A stretch of 64,000 nt of DNA from Candidatus Methanoperedens sp. (lineage in GTDB: Archaea; Halobacteriota; Methanosarcinia; Methanosarcinales; Methanoperedenaceae), in the NCBI GenBank assembly GCA_012026795.1, contig VEPM01000016.1, forward strand, positions 23,965-87,964. The letters are read 5' to 3'. Positions 7,629-16,388 of the stretch are shown here, in pieces (position 1 is the stretch's first letter; each line of letters opens with the position of its first letter). The notes under the pieces are model-generated. The model did not search any database and was not told where the DNA came from. It was given only the letters and a program-made list of their open reading frames with translations. A program made the position numbers and the translations under genes.

Positions 7629-7850
7629 TCATAATTCAATCATCTCAGCAACCCTATTCCCGCAGAAAACACATTGGAGAAGCTTTGCATTTCCAACTGT
7701 GAAATACTGCATCATATGACCGCATTTTTTACAAAGTGTTGTGTTGCCTTTCGCTTTTATGGCATCAATTGTCTGCCTTATAGATCGCAATTTTTCATCC
7801 TGATCTTTGTCAAGATACATCAGGTCTTCATCACTGAATATTATCGGCAT
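7629..7850 (-). CDS. small zinc-ribbon protein, paralogue 2
   Basis: This is the second copy of the 73-residue ribbon at 2499-2720, with the same CKKCGHMMQYFTVGNA core and RVAEMIEL ending and a CVFCGNR second knuckle. Here it stands alone, without an AbiE neighbour. Conservation of both CxxC pairs in two diverged copies shows that the protein is under selection. The function is unknown. Confidence 0.65.
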   Translation of the reverse strand: MPIIFSDEDLMYLDKDQDEKLRSIRQTIDAIKAKGNTTLCKKCGHMMQYFTVGNAKLLQCVFCGNRVAEMIEL

Positions 7851-7910
7851 CGTATGCTATATTTATGTTATTCATATATTCAAGTATTGCTAACTTGAAT
7901 AAATATGTAT

Positions 7911-8040
7911 ATTTTCAGTATTTTGTCTGTTCCTGCGCAAGCACAATCCCTGACTCTGGATGAATGTCCAGACACCATATTCTCGCTGGTTTATTCCTCT
8001 AGCATCAGGGTCAGGGGTCATCAAGACCCCGGCACAGTCA
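7911..8040. repeat. ~125-bp dispersed repeat, copy 2
   Basis: This copy carries both hairpins: TCTGGAT-GAAT-GTCCAGA and the perfect GGGGTC-ATCAA-GACCCC. It abuts, and slightly overlaps, the 3' end of the lipoprotein gene at 8038. The same arrangement is seen for copy 3 at 14967-15095, so the repeat and the lipoprotein gene were probably duplicated together. Confidence 0.75.
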
Positions 8041-8661
8041 ATCTATGAACTTAAACGATCCAAAAATCTCATTGAAATTGGTTTCAAGTTCGGCAGTCAC
8101 ATTATCCCGTTTTTCTGCATTGCTGCTGATGACCTGAAAGCGCAATACATATGATCTTTTTCCGTGAATCACATGTATATCTCGCTGGTATAAGTCCCCG
8201 ACAGTCCTGTATTTCCTGATGATCTCCCATGCTCTTTCTCCTCCAAGTTTTGTCTCTCCCTCATAGGTAATGCCCTCTTCTCTTTTCAATTCCTGTGAAC
8301 GTGCATACGCCAGAGTGTACCCGATAGGGACTAATTGTGTATCCATACTCACCTGGACTATGGAAAGAGTGCCGTACTTTTCCAGATCAAGCCTTATGGC
8401 GCTATCATCACCCGACGGCCACCAGGGGTATTTGTCATTAACAAAATTAATTACACCACCATAGGGTACTTGCCACATTACATCTGATTTCCATCCGGAA
8501 GGGATTTTCATTTCAAACATAAGAGTTTTGTTGGAATAAACATCCTTTCTGATTTGATCGGTATTAGATAATGTCTCATTACCTGCAATTTGTGTAATGC
8601 ATCCGCTGAAAAGAACGATCATCAGAAAAAATAAAGTGAATAAAATGTTTTTCTTTTCCAT
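8038..8661 (-). CDS. exported lipoprotein, paralogue A (PsbP-like)
   Basis: The N-terminus FTLFFLMIVLFSGCITQ is a lipobox signal, so the mature protein would be anchored through Cys outside the membrane. The body (KMKIPSGW-type opening as MKIPSGWKSDVMW, then YARSQELKREEG and YVLRFQVISS) resembles PsbP/DUF1795-type folds of unknown role. I chose the ATG at 8661 over 8673, which leaves two bases after the upstream gene. A close paralogue lies at 15092-15715. It is probably co-transcribed with the secreted protein upstream. Confidence 0.7.
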   Translation of the reverse strand: MEKKNILFTLFFLMIVLFSGCITQIAGNETLSNTDQIRKDVYSNKTLMFEMKIPSGWKSDVMWQVPYGGVINFVNDKYPWWPSGDDSAIRLDLEKYGTLSIVQVSMDTQLVPIGYTLAYARSQELKREEGITYEGETKLGGERAWEIIRKYRTVGDLYQRDIHVIHGKRSYVLRFQVISSNAEKRDNVTAELETNFNEIFGSFKFID

Positions 8662-8663
8662 AA

Positions 8664-9992
8664 TTATAACCATTGATATATTAAAGTAAGTAGCTCCTGG
8701 TATGTTATTGGATCTGCAAATCCAGCCGGTACTGTTTTGCTTATCCAGTCGTCTATTGCTTTTTGAATGTCAGCGTACTCCACTGTGCCGGGATCATCAC
8801 CAAGTTCCCTGTAATATGCAAGAATATCGAGTGTACTTGCAGGTTCAACAACCCACACCCAGGTTTGTATGGCATTGCCTTTTGCATTATTGACAATTGA
8901 AGTTACGATCCATGTGCACTGTGATGCGCTGGTGTTGACATAGTTCGACAGGGTTACACTGCTGTCGGTCTGAACCACTGCATTATTGAGAGACCATACA
9001 ATATTTACAGTCTGATTGGTCGCGATACTGAATGTCCTTTTTTCACCTGCAGTATTTTTCACTGTGGAATTAGCAGGGCTGAAACTGGTTATATTCGGCG
9101 CGCCGATCGTTGGAGTTTGCTGTGATTCCTCAGTTGCATTTATTGTTATAACATAGTTTTGCCCTTTGAAAGAAGTTACATTGAAGTAGATCCCTTTTCC
9201 ATATTCCCTGACTACAGATACGGTGCTTCCGGATGTAAAACCCATTTCATCATAATAGGGCTTCTTTGATGAATCCTGAATAATTACACGATATAATACA
9301 TCGGGCTTAGTGTATGTGAAATTAAAATATGTTTTTGTTGAGTTTGATGAGTAAGTAACAACATAAGGAATAGTTGAACTCTTAGATACTGATGTTTCAT
9401 AGGTTGCATTATATGTGCCGTCATAATCGTCATCGCTTCCGATATAGCAGCCTCCCTCTTCAACACGTACAAAAGCAGGCTCATTAATATCAGGACTGCA
9501 ATCCTTATAATATTGAACTAAATAGTTCAACCGTTCCAGATTTGTAAATATATTTGTGTCGTATGATAGAACGATATCCGAGGAAGTAATTACTGCATTA
9601 TCATTAAAAGCCCAGTGAACTTTATTATCAAGACGAGAGAATGATACAACTCCACCGCCAGAACCGCCGGATCTTATCGTAAAGGAGGTCTGATAATCCT
9701 GGGGAGGGAAGGAATATAAATTTGTTAAATTTATGGTTAGAGCTGACAGATGATCCCAGGATGAAGTATCAAAATATAGTTTGTCAAACGATACATCATA
9801 TTCAGTAGCCCAATCGTTCCCGTTCCCAAATGTGTAAACATGAGTATAATTTTTTTCCTGGGTGTCGTTCATAACCACCTTACCGGATTCTGCTCCGGCT
9901 ACGGAAGTTAATAAAAATACCAATATGATCGAATACAATACGTTCCGACATTTCATGGCCGCAATTCCTTTTTTACACATTATTTTTTTCAC
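8664..9992 (-). CDS. large secreted surface protein with Ig-like domain
   Basis: A signal peptide (ILVFLLTSVAGA) leads a Thr/Ser/Asn-rich extracellular region of about 270 residues. An Ig/cadherin-like domain follows (PNITSFSPANSTVKN to WVWVVEP), a common module in Methanosarcinales surface proteins. The last ~60 residues (LDILAYYRELGDDPGTVEYA...) look like a helical dockerin-like or EF-hand-like tail. No transmembrane anchor is seen. The gene ends two bases before the lipoprotein start, so the two may form one envelope unit. Confidence 0.65.
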   Translation of the reverse strand: MKKIMCKKGIAAMKCRNVLYSIILVFLLTSVAGAESGKVVMNDTQEKNYTHVYTFGNGNDWATEYDVSFDKLYFDTSSWDHLSALTINLTNLYSFPPQDYQTSFTIRSGGSGGGVVSFSRLDNKVHWAFNDNAVITSSDIVLSYDTNIFTNLERLNYLVQYYKDCSPDINEPAFVRVEEGGCYIGSDDDYDGTYNATYETSVSKSSTIPYVVTYSSNSTKTYFNFTYTKPDVLYRVIIQDSSKKPYYDEMGFTSGSTVSVVREYGKGIYFNVTSFKGQNYVITINATEESQQTPTIGAPNITSFSPANSTVKNTAGEKRTFSIATNQTVNIVWSLNNAVVQTDSSVTLSNYVNTSASQCTWIVTSIVNNAKGNAIQTWVWVVEPASTLDILAYYRELGDDPGTVEYADIQKAIDDWISKTVPAGFADPITYQELLTLIYQWL

Positions 9993-10382
9993 AAAAACTC
10001 GATAGTGCAGCTATGTATTTAAATTATTGCACATATAATATATAAAAGTTAAAATTAGTTTTTATCTTCAGTTTTCATCTCGTATATCAAAACCAAGATT
10101 TAATCTTAAACAACGTTGATGTGGATTGAATATCCCGTCTGGTCAGAACAGATTAACAGATTTCCAAAGGGGTGACTCAGATAGGCAGAATGGTTCCAGG
10201 CTTTTTATCTACTTGAAAAAATGTTTAACGCAAACACTGAATCTTTGATTGAGGCACGGATAATGGCTACGCACACCTTATAGACGTTATGTGCGAATCT
10301 GGTCTTTGGTGGGATTGCCTTTATCAAGCGCATGCGGGGGTTTTATGAAAAGACTTTTTATACATGGCAAAGGATTTCGGTT
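9993..10382. other. intergenic region left of the IS256 element
   Basis: Near 10020-10045 an AT-rich stretch (ATATAATATATAAAAG) probably serves as promoter for the surface-protein gene on the minus strand. Near the right end a plus-strand frame reads ANLVFGGIAFIKRMRGFYEK and runs into the IS terminus, which may be the remnant of a gene cut by the insertion. No complete gene is seen. Confidence 0.35.
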
Positions 10383-11716
10383 GGGAGTGTAACCGTTTTT
10401 GCTCAAACTTTCAATTCTCATATTTCACCATCTCTATAAATATCCATCCACTCGTTCATCGAAGTACACCCTGAGCTGGTTTAGGATCATACCCCAATTC
10501 TGAATAGGCATTTTCCATTTTTCAGTGGCATCCATAACGATCAGATATAGAATTTTAAACAGAGAATCGTCTGTCGGGAATGAACTTTTGGTTTTGGTGA
10601 ATTTTCTAATTTTCCTATTAAAATTCTCTATCGGATTCGTGGTATAGATCATCCTTCTAATCTCAGGCGGATACTTAAAAAATGTGCATAAACCCTGCCA
10701 GTTGCTTCTCCAGCTCTTTATAGCATATGAGTATTTGCTGCCCCATTTCTTCTCGAATTCGTCCAGGGCTGCTAATCCTGCTTCTTCATTAGGGGCGGTG
10801 TATATCACTTTCATATCCTCACAGAACTGTTTTCTATCCTTGTAATTGACAAATCTTGTAGAGTTTCTGATCTGATGCACTATGCATTTCTGGATCTCTG
10901 TTTTTGGAAATGCAGCTTTGATAGCGGCTTCAAACCCACTTAACCCATCGACAGATGCAATCAGGATGTCCTTTACTCCACGATTTTTCATATCAGACAA
11001 TACATTCATCCAGAATTTGGATGATCCCGCCTCCCCTATCCATATGCCCGGTATCTCCTTTTTGCCCTCTATTGTTATTGCAAACACCGTATAAGCTGTT
11101 TTTTTGCTACCTTGCCATCCTGGTTCACATTGAAGACAATGCCGTCCAGATAAATTATGGGATACATTGGCTCAAGCTGTCTGTTTTTCCACTCCTTTGT
11201 TATGGGAAGGATCTTGTCGGTTATCCTTGTAACCATTTTTGGCGATACATCAATCCCGTAGATCTTTCTCATATGATGCTCGATATCCCGATTGCTCATT
11301 CCCTGAGCAAATAAAGAAACGATCATATCCTCAAGCGAATTTGATATGGTCCTTTCATGCTTTTTCACGATCATAAGTTCAAATTCGCCATTGGTGTCTC
11401 TTGGAATATCAAGAGGTATCTCCTCGAACTGGCTTTTTACTGTCTTTTTGATGTGCCCGTTGCGAGAATTACTCGTTTTTTATTCTTCCAATCGTACCTG
11501 GAATAACCAAGTTCGCTTGTCATTTCTTCTTCCAGTGCTTCCTGGAGAACATCTTTGATCTCAACAATAAAAGCTTCTTCTATACTTTTCCCAGTTTTCA
11601 GATTATTCTCCCTGAGCCATGTCCTTGCTTGTTGTTTTGTAAATAGTTGTGCCATTGTTGCTAACTCCTATACATTCTTCTGTATATGAAGTTTCAGCAA
11701 AAACAGTTACACTCCC
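10383..11716 (-). mobile_element. IS256-family insertion sequence, degraded
   Basis: The ends are matching inverted repeats of about 28 bp: GGGAGTGTAACCGTTTTTGC at 10383 and the complement of GCAAAAACAGTTACACTCCC ending at 11716, with only two mismatches over the full arm. Between them lies one transposase reading broken in two places. No clear target duplication is seen in the flanks. The right end sits 9 bp after the stop of the HEAT-repeat gene. Confidence 0.85.
10434..11655 (-). pseudogene. IS256-family transposase, two frameshifts
   Basis: Three consecutive frames together give one mutator-type transposase: an N-terminal part (from 11655, LGYSRYDWKNKK), a middle part (SLFAQGMSNRDIEHHMRKIY and the first catalytic Asp in IYLDGIVF) and a C-terminal part (second Asp in ASVDGLSGFEAAI, Glu in TNPIENFNRKIR). 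Each break can be repaired by adding one A to an A-run (near 11470 and near 11103). Either the gene is dead, or homopolymer errors split it; IS256 elements normally need no frameshift. Confidence 0.85.
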
Positions 11717-11724
11717 GTTCCAGC

Positions 11725-14700
11725 TTATAAAAATGGTAATATGAGACTTATAATCGATGCAAGCCCAACCACTCGATTGAACCAGACTTCTTTTTTGGGT
11801 ACTTTTAAATCCTCTAGTTTTTTCAAAATTTCCTTTGTTGCATCATTATTTTGAGGCAGCTTTGGTATTATCTGAGCCTCAATTTCATTAGCCAACCTTG
11901 TTATATCAACATCTAAACGATTAAAACCCTGATGCTGCCGATTTTCTATGTCATTTAAGCTTAAACCAATTTTGTTAAGATCTGCTTGAATTGTTTTTAG
12001 TTTATTCATCTCATTTTGTATCTCATGCAGTGAGGGAACTATTTCTCCAGAACGAAGTTTTAGCATAGAAATACCATAACTAAGATTATCAAGTTTGAGA
12101 AGAACTTTATCCTCCAGATATTCAATCTGCTTATCCTTTTCTGCTAATTTTTCTTTCATGTTATTTATCTCAACAGAAATAGAAATAACCATAGCTTTCA
12201 TGGCCATTGCTTTATCTAATAAATCTGCGTTTTCAAGTTGGCTATATCTACCACTCTCTTTAGGTAAAAGAATATCAAAGGTAGCACGCACATCAGTAAT
12301 TAGATTGTTCAATACGCGATCGGCTTCGATTGGTTTCTTAGTATCTCCCAATCCTTCAACATGAACATTGGCACTATTGCTTATCTTTTCAAAGGGAGTT
12401 CCTTGAGATACCTCATGGAGTTTCTTTGTTTTTTCTTCGATTTCCCCAAGTAATTCCTTAATTTTTTTATCAATTATTGGTAGTCCCTTCCTGATCAGCT
12501 CCTTTGCTCTAGGTGCTTTTTCTTCTATTGCTTCAAGAATCTCACAAGCACGGTCGATGTACTGCTTGTATGCTTTTATGTCGGATTTAATTTCATTTGA
12601 ATCTCGCGCTCTCCGCAGCTCCTTCAGTGCATTTCCGAGATTTTCCACAGCTTTCAGGAGCTTTTCTTTAATCTTTGAGCCTTCAAGAGCACCTTCTGCT
12701 TCTGCAAGATATTTTTCCACCTCAACCTTTGCATCTCCTTCCTTGAATACTATGGTATAATAAGAAAGATAGAATGGAAGACAAAATCTTGCAGGATTAA
12801 GATATTTTGACTCACTTGAGGCTTTTTCAAAAAATTTCAGGGCTGACTCCAACTCTTTCTTAATTGATTCTTCATTTTTCGCCTGGATTGCCCTGTATAT
12901 TGATACTTCACCGGATGAATGGTTTGCAGCTATACGGACATCTTTTTCAGGGTCATGTGTCAGCATTTGAAGCCAATCCCATACCTGTTTTCTATATTCT
13001 CCGGGAATCTGGGAATAACAAGAACCGAGGCCACGACAAGAATCAATTCGCACAAAGTAGTAATTGTCCTGCCTGAGCCTTTGAAGGTCATCCCATGCCT
13101 GTTTTCTGTATTCTTCGGGAATCAGGGAATAACAAGTACCAAGGGCTTTAGCAGCTCCACCTCGCACAAAAGGATCTTTGTCCTGTGTGAGCCGTTTAAT
13201 GTCATTCCATGCTTTCTTCCTATATTCATAGGGCGTATGAGAATAACAAGAACTAAGTGCTTTAGCGGCATACCCTCGCACCTGGAAGTTACTGTCCTGT
13301 GTGAGCCCGATCAGTTCGTCCCATGCCTGTTCTTTATATTTTTCTGGAATGCAGGAATAACAAGAACCAAGGGCATCAGCAGCTCTCATGCGCACGCCCT
13401 CGTAATTGTCATGGGCGAGCCTCTGGAGGTCTTCCCATGCCTGTTTTTTGCATTCTTCGGGAATATAGGAATAACAAGAACCAAGGGCACAAGCTATGCT
13501 ACTTGGCACATAGTTGTCAATGCTCTGTCTGATAATTTCATGATCTGCGAGGGATGCAGCGGCGCCATTTTGCATTGTGTCGTTATTGTCCAGTGTGAAC
13601 CTATGCAGGTCGTTCCAAGCCTGCTTTCTATATTCTTCTGGAATGCAGGAATAACAAGAACCAAGGGCATCAGCAGCGCGCATACGCACAAAGTCGTTAT
13701 CGTCCTGAGTGAGTTCAATAAGTTTGTCCCATGCTTGTTGTTTGTATTCTTCAGGAATTTGGGGATAACAAGAACCAAGGGCAATAGCGGCCTCACTATA
13801 CACAAAAGGATCATTGTCATGTGTGAACCTAATCAGATCGCCCCATGCCTCCTTTCTGCATTCTTCAGGAATCTGAGAATAACAAGAAACAAGGAACCTA
13901 CCGGCATCTCTTCGCACAATATCATATTCGTCCTGAGTTAACCTGTGAAGGTCATTCCATACCTGTTTTTTGTATTCTTCGGGAAGGTGGGAATAACAAA
14001 AATCAAAGGATTTTACAGCACCACTTCGAACACCCACCATATCGTCCTGAGTAAGCCTTTGAAGGTCATCCAAAGCCTGTATTTTGTATTCTTCGGGAAG
14101 GTGGGAATAACAAAAACCAAGGGCATTAGCGACACCACTTCTCACCTCGTAGTCATTGTCACGGGTGAGTTTATGCAGGCAGTCCCAAGCTTGCTTTTTG
14201 CATTTTTTTGGAATCTGAGAATAACAAAAACCAAGGGCATTAGCTGCGCCACTTCGCACATCCGGGTAATTGGCCTGCAAGAGCCCTATTAGGTCGTCCC
14301 AAGCCTGCTTTTTGTATTTTTCGGGAATGTAGGAATAACAAGAACCAAGGGCACGACTAGCGCCACTTCGTACAAAATACTCTTTGTCCCGCGTGAGCCT
14401 GTGCAGGTCGTTCCAAGCCTGCTTTCTGTATTCTTCGGGAAGGCGAGAATAAAAAGTCCCAAGAGCATTAGCGGCACGAGTTCGCACAAAATATTCTTTG
14501 TTCTTCGTGAGTCTGTGAATGTCGCCCCAAGCCTGCTTTCTATATTCTTCGGGAAGGTGAGAACAACAAATACTAAGGGCAATTGTGGCACCCCTTCGCA
14601 CATCATCACTATTGTCCCTAGTGAGCCGGATCAGGTCGTCCCAGGCCTGTTCCTTAGATTTAAGAATAGAAAAGTTGTCATTCAGTTCTTCTATTGCTTT

Positions 14701-14760
14701 TTTCCGGTCCTTCACATCCCTGCTCTGTGCGAGTCTATGAATCTCAGCCTGATCGACCAC
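11725..14760 (-). CDS. giant HEAT-repeat protein with C-terminal membrane anchor
   Basis: Residues ~30-600 are about 15 tandem 38-residue helical repeats with the consensus EYRKQAWDDLxRLTQD followed by VRxGAAxALGSCYSxIP. This is the HEAT-like type common in Methanosarcina-lineage proteins. One repeat around residue 400 is disrupted by an insertion (EIIRQSIDNYVPSS). Residues ~620-980 form long helices and coiled coil, and the protein ends in a hydrophobic segment (VGLASIISLILPFL) that should anchor it in the membrane. It is probably a scaffold for protein-protein contacts; no catalytic domain is seen. The high similarity between repeats also keeps long antisense frames open, which are artefacts. 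Confidence 0.8.
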   Translation of the reverse strand: MVDQAEIHRLAQSRDVKDRKKAIEELNDNFSILKSKEQAWDDLIRLTRDNSDDVRRGATIALSICCSHLPEEYRKQAWGDIHRLTKNKEYFVRTRAANALGTFYSRLPEEYRKQAWNDLHRLTRDKEYFVRSGASRALGSCYSYIPEKYKKQAWDDLIGLLQANYPDVRSGAANALGFCYSQIPKKCKKQAWDCLHKLTRDNDYEVRSGVANALGFCYSHLPEEYKIQALDDLQRLTQDDMVGVRSGAVKSFDFCYSHLPEEYKKQVWNDLHRLTQDEYDIVRRDAGRFLVSCYSQIPEECRKEAWGDLIRFTHDNDPFVYSEAAIALGSCYPQIPEEYKQQAWDKLIELTQDDNDFVRMRAADALGSCYSCIPEEYRKQAWNDLHRFTLDNNDTMQNGAAASLADHEIIRQSIDNYVPSSIACALGSCYSYIPEECKKQAWEDLQRLAHDNYEGVRMRAADALGSCYSCIPEKYKEQAWDELIGLTQDSNFQVRGYAAKALSSCYSHTPYEYRKKAWNDIKRLTQDKDPFVRGGAAKALGTCYSLIPEEYRKQAWDDLQRLRQDNYYFVRIDSCRGLGSCYSQIPGEYRKQVWDWLQMLTHDPEKDVRIAANHSSGEVSIYRAIQAKNEESIKKELESALKFFEKASSESKYLNPARFCLPFYLSYYTIVFKEGDAKVEVEKYLAEAEGALEGSKIKEKLLKAVENLGNALKELRRARDSNEIKSDIKAYKQYIDRACEILEAIEEKAPRAKELIRKGLPIIDKKIKELLGEIEEKTKKLHEVSQGTPFEKISNSANVHVEGLGDTKKPIEADRVLNNLITDVRATFDILLPKESGRYSQLENADLLDKAMAMKAMVISISVEINNMKEKLAEKDKQIEYLEDKVLLKLDNLSYGISMLKLRSGEIVPSLHEIQNEMNKLKTIQADLNKIGLSLNDIENRQHQGFNRLDVDITRLANEIEAQIIPKLPQNNDATKEILKKLEDLKVPKKEVWFNRVVGLASIISLILPFL

Positions 14761-14856
14761 TTTGAACCTCCTATTCTCATTACCTCAGCAGATTTTAAAA
14801 CAGTTTCGATTGAATCAGTGCTGTATACTTCCGCGTCAAAGTAGCAATAAATACTT

Positions 14857-14931
14857 GTCAAGTAGCCGGAGGTCGTTTCCGACCCCAAGCTCTTTAAGAA
14901 CCGTACATGCGACTTTCACTGCATACGGCTC
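14857..14931 (-). ncRNA. orphan group II intron 3' end (domains V and VI)
   Basis: On the minus strand 14931-14898 matches the 34-nt domain V of group II introns: GAGCCGTATGC, an internal GAAAGT bulge and closing GTACGGTTC. It is followed by a GGTCG-GAAA-CGACC hairpin consistent with domain VI and ends in CTACTTGAC, where the terminal AC fits the AY 3' splice boundary (14857). No reverse transcriptase or domains I-IV lie upstream, so this is a truncated remnant. It lies about 100 bp in front of the HEAT-repeat gene start. Confidence 0.75.
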
Positions 14932-14966
14932 AAATATTTTTAACCCTTTATATCTTCCAAACAGAC

Positions 14967-15095
14967 ATTTTTCAGTATCTCAGCTGTTCTTGCGCCAGCA
15001 CATTCTCTGACTCTGGACGAATGTCCAGACACCATATTCTCGCTGGCCTATTCCTCTAATATTGGGGTCTGGGGTCTTTAACCGCAGCGCATCAG
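14967..15095. repeat. ~125-bp dispersed repeat, copy 3
   Basis: This copy has the best first hairpin, a perfect TCTGGAC-GAAT-GTCCAGA, and a GGGGTCTGGGGTC block. It joins directly to the 3' end of the second lipoprotein gene, as copy 2 does for the first one. On the lipoprotein transcript it would lie in the 3' untranslated region and could end or stabilise the mRNA. Confidence 0.75.
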
Positions 15096-15715
15096 TCTAA
15101 GAACTTAAAAGATGTGATAATTTCATTGAAATCTGGTTCAAGTTCAACTGTGACATTATCCCGTTTTTCAACATCTGTACTGATTACATTGAAATTTAAC
15201 ACAAATGATCTTTTTCCGTGAATGATATGTATATCTCGCTGGTATAAATCTCCAACAGTCCTGTATTTTCTGATGACCTCCCATGCTGTTTCTCCGCCGA
15301 GTTTTGTATAACCTTCATATATGATTCCCTCCGGTCTTTTGAGCTCCTGTGAACGTGCATATTCCAGCGTGTACCCAGCAGGAACTAATTGTGTATCCAT
15401 ACTCACCCGAACTAAGGCAAGAGTGCCATAGGTTACAAGATCAGTTCTTATGGCGCCATCATCGCCCGATGGCCACCAGGGATATTTGTCATTTACAAAA
15501 TTAATCGCACCGCCATAGGGCAATTGCCACATAACATCTGATTTCCATCCCTGGGGCATCTTCGTTTTAAACATGAGGGTTTTGTTGTGAAAAATATCGT
15601 TTCTAGTTTCTCCTGAAAAAATATTTTTATTGAGGTTTGTCTCACTTGCAATGCATCCGCTGAAAAGAATGATCAGCAGCACTAATATAGTCGATAAAAT
15701 GTTTTTGTTATTCAT
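15092..15715 (-). CDS. exported lipoprotein, paralogue B (PsbP-like)
   Basis: The lipobox (LLIILFSGCIAS) marks an exported lipid-anchored protein. It is highly similar over its whole length to the product of 8038-8661 (shared GWKSDVMWQ, NDKYPWWPSGDD, YARSQELKR and RKYRTVGDLYQRDIH segments). The downstream repeat is also shared, so this is a segmental duplication with later divergence. Unlike copy A it is not preceded by the large secreted protein. Confidence 0.7.
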   Translation of the reverse strand: MNNKNILSTILVLLIILFSGCIASETNLNKNIFSGETRNDIFHNKTLMFKTKMPQGWKSDVMWQLPYGGAINFVNDKYPWWPSGDDGAIRTDLVTYGTLALVRVSMDTQLVPAGYTLEYARSQELKRPEGIIYEGYTKLGGETAWEVIRKYRTVGDLYQRDIHIIHGKRSFVLNFNVISTDVEKRDNVTVELEPDFNEIITSFKFLD

Positions 15716-15728
15716 ATTTTATTTCTCC

Positions 15729-15935
15729 TTAACAGAATTTTAACCTCTCCACAAAATTGACTTTAAGACCGATCTTCCACCCGAACTCATCCTTTCTGGT
15801 GTAGATGCACCCTTCTTCTTTTAGTCGGGCTATGGCTGGCGGAGCATCTATAGCGCCCACACCGGTTTCATCACAGAAGTGATAGAAATCACGAAAGTAA
15901 CGATACTTCTCTCCTGTCCTCTCAAAGTGATTCAC
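15729..15935 (-). CDS. winged-helix protein fragment, start uncertain
   Basis: The called start is a GTG at 15935, but the frame is open upstream to about 16045 without an ATG and reads sensibly there (SDISEPERIVVGVLVNHFER). The protein has a winged-helix-like end (IARLKEEGCIYTRKDEFGWK). It probably is the C-terminal part of a regulator or replication-type protein whose N-terminal part is lost, or it uses an unusual start. The 11-bp tandem repeat at 16036-16090 lies exactly at the junction with the next gene upstream. Confidence 0.45.
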   Translation of the reverse strand: MNHFERTGEKYRYFRDFYHFCDETGVGAIDAPPAIARLKEEGCIYTRKDEFGWKIGLKVNFVERLKFC

Positions 15936-16035
15936 CAGTACTCCTACTACTATTCGTTCAGGTTCTGAGATATCTGAACGATTTGTGAAAACTGACAGGT
16001 CGAGTTGATGTGATTTTTTGGGACTGTCTAAAGTT

Positions 16036-16090
16036 CGTTTATCCTTCGTTTATCCTTCGTTTATCATATCTTTATCCTTCGTTTTTCCAT
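16036..16090. repeat. five 11-bp tandem repeats
   Basis: The unit CGTTTATCCTT occurs twice exactly (16036-16057), then as three degenerate units (CGTTTATCATA, TCTTTATCCTT, CGTTTTTCCAT). Eleven is not a multiple of three, so gain or loss of a unit shifts the reading frame. It spans the 3' end of the winged-helix gene at 16050. Confidence 0.7.
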
Positions 16091-16385
16091 TATTATTATT
16101 AATACTTAATATTAACAAACCAAATGATGTAACCCTCCATCCCCATCGTTCCTTTCTCTCAAAAACACCTCTTTTTTCACCACCACGGCAATAAACACCG
16201 ACTATACGAACAGGTATCCCTGTCTGTTCAGAAATTTCCATTGTAGTCATTCCACCGCTATTGGAAAGAACGCCGAGGATCTCTATGGTTTTTCCCCTGA
16301 ACTTGCAGGGATTTGGAATAAGATTGGTAGGAGTAGGAGTACTGCTGGCCAGGTTCCTGTCAGGATAGTTATCGTTTTCATGCAT
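16050..16385 (-). CDS. winged-helix DNA-binding protein
   Basis: This 111-residue protein has a disordered start rich in Pro, Thr and Asn, then a winged helix (IEILGVLSNSGGMTTMEISE and the recognition part QTGIPVRIVGVYCRGGEKR). Its C-terminal tail is written by the 11-bp repeats and ends MINEG. It may once have been fused to the winged-helix fragment downstream. Given the VirB4-type cluster upstream, it could be a regulator or replication protein of an integrated element; this is inference. Confidence 0.5.
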   Translation of the reverse strand: MHENDNYPDRNLASSTPTPTNLIPNPCKFRGKTIEILGVLSNSGGMTTMEISEQTGIPVRIVGVYCRGGEKRGVFERKERWGWRVTSFGLLILSINNNNGKTKDKDMINEG

Positions 16386-16388
16386 ATA

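Noticed and set aside
10434..11655. Programmed frameshifting in the IS256 transposase at A-runs
   Set aside because: IS256-type transposases are normally made from one frame, and two separate shifts would be needed. Decay or sequencing error is simpler.
12919..13941. Long plus-strand frame of 340 codons opposite the HEAT-repeat gene
   Set aside because: It is antisense to a clearly repetitive, conserved coding region. It stays open because of the repeated 114-bp unit, and its product is rich in Phe/Cys/Ile without domains.
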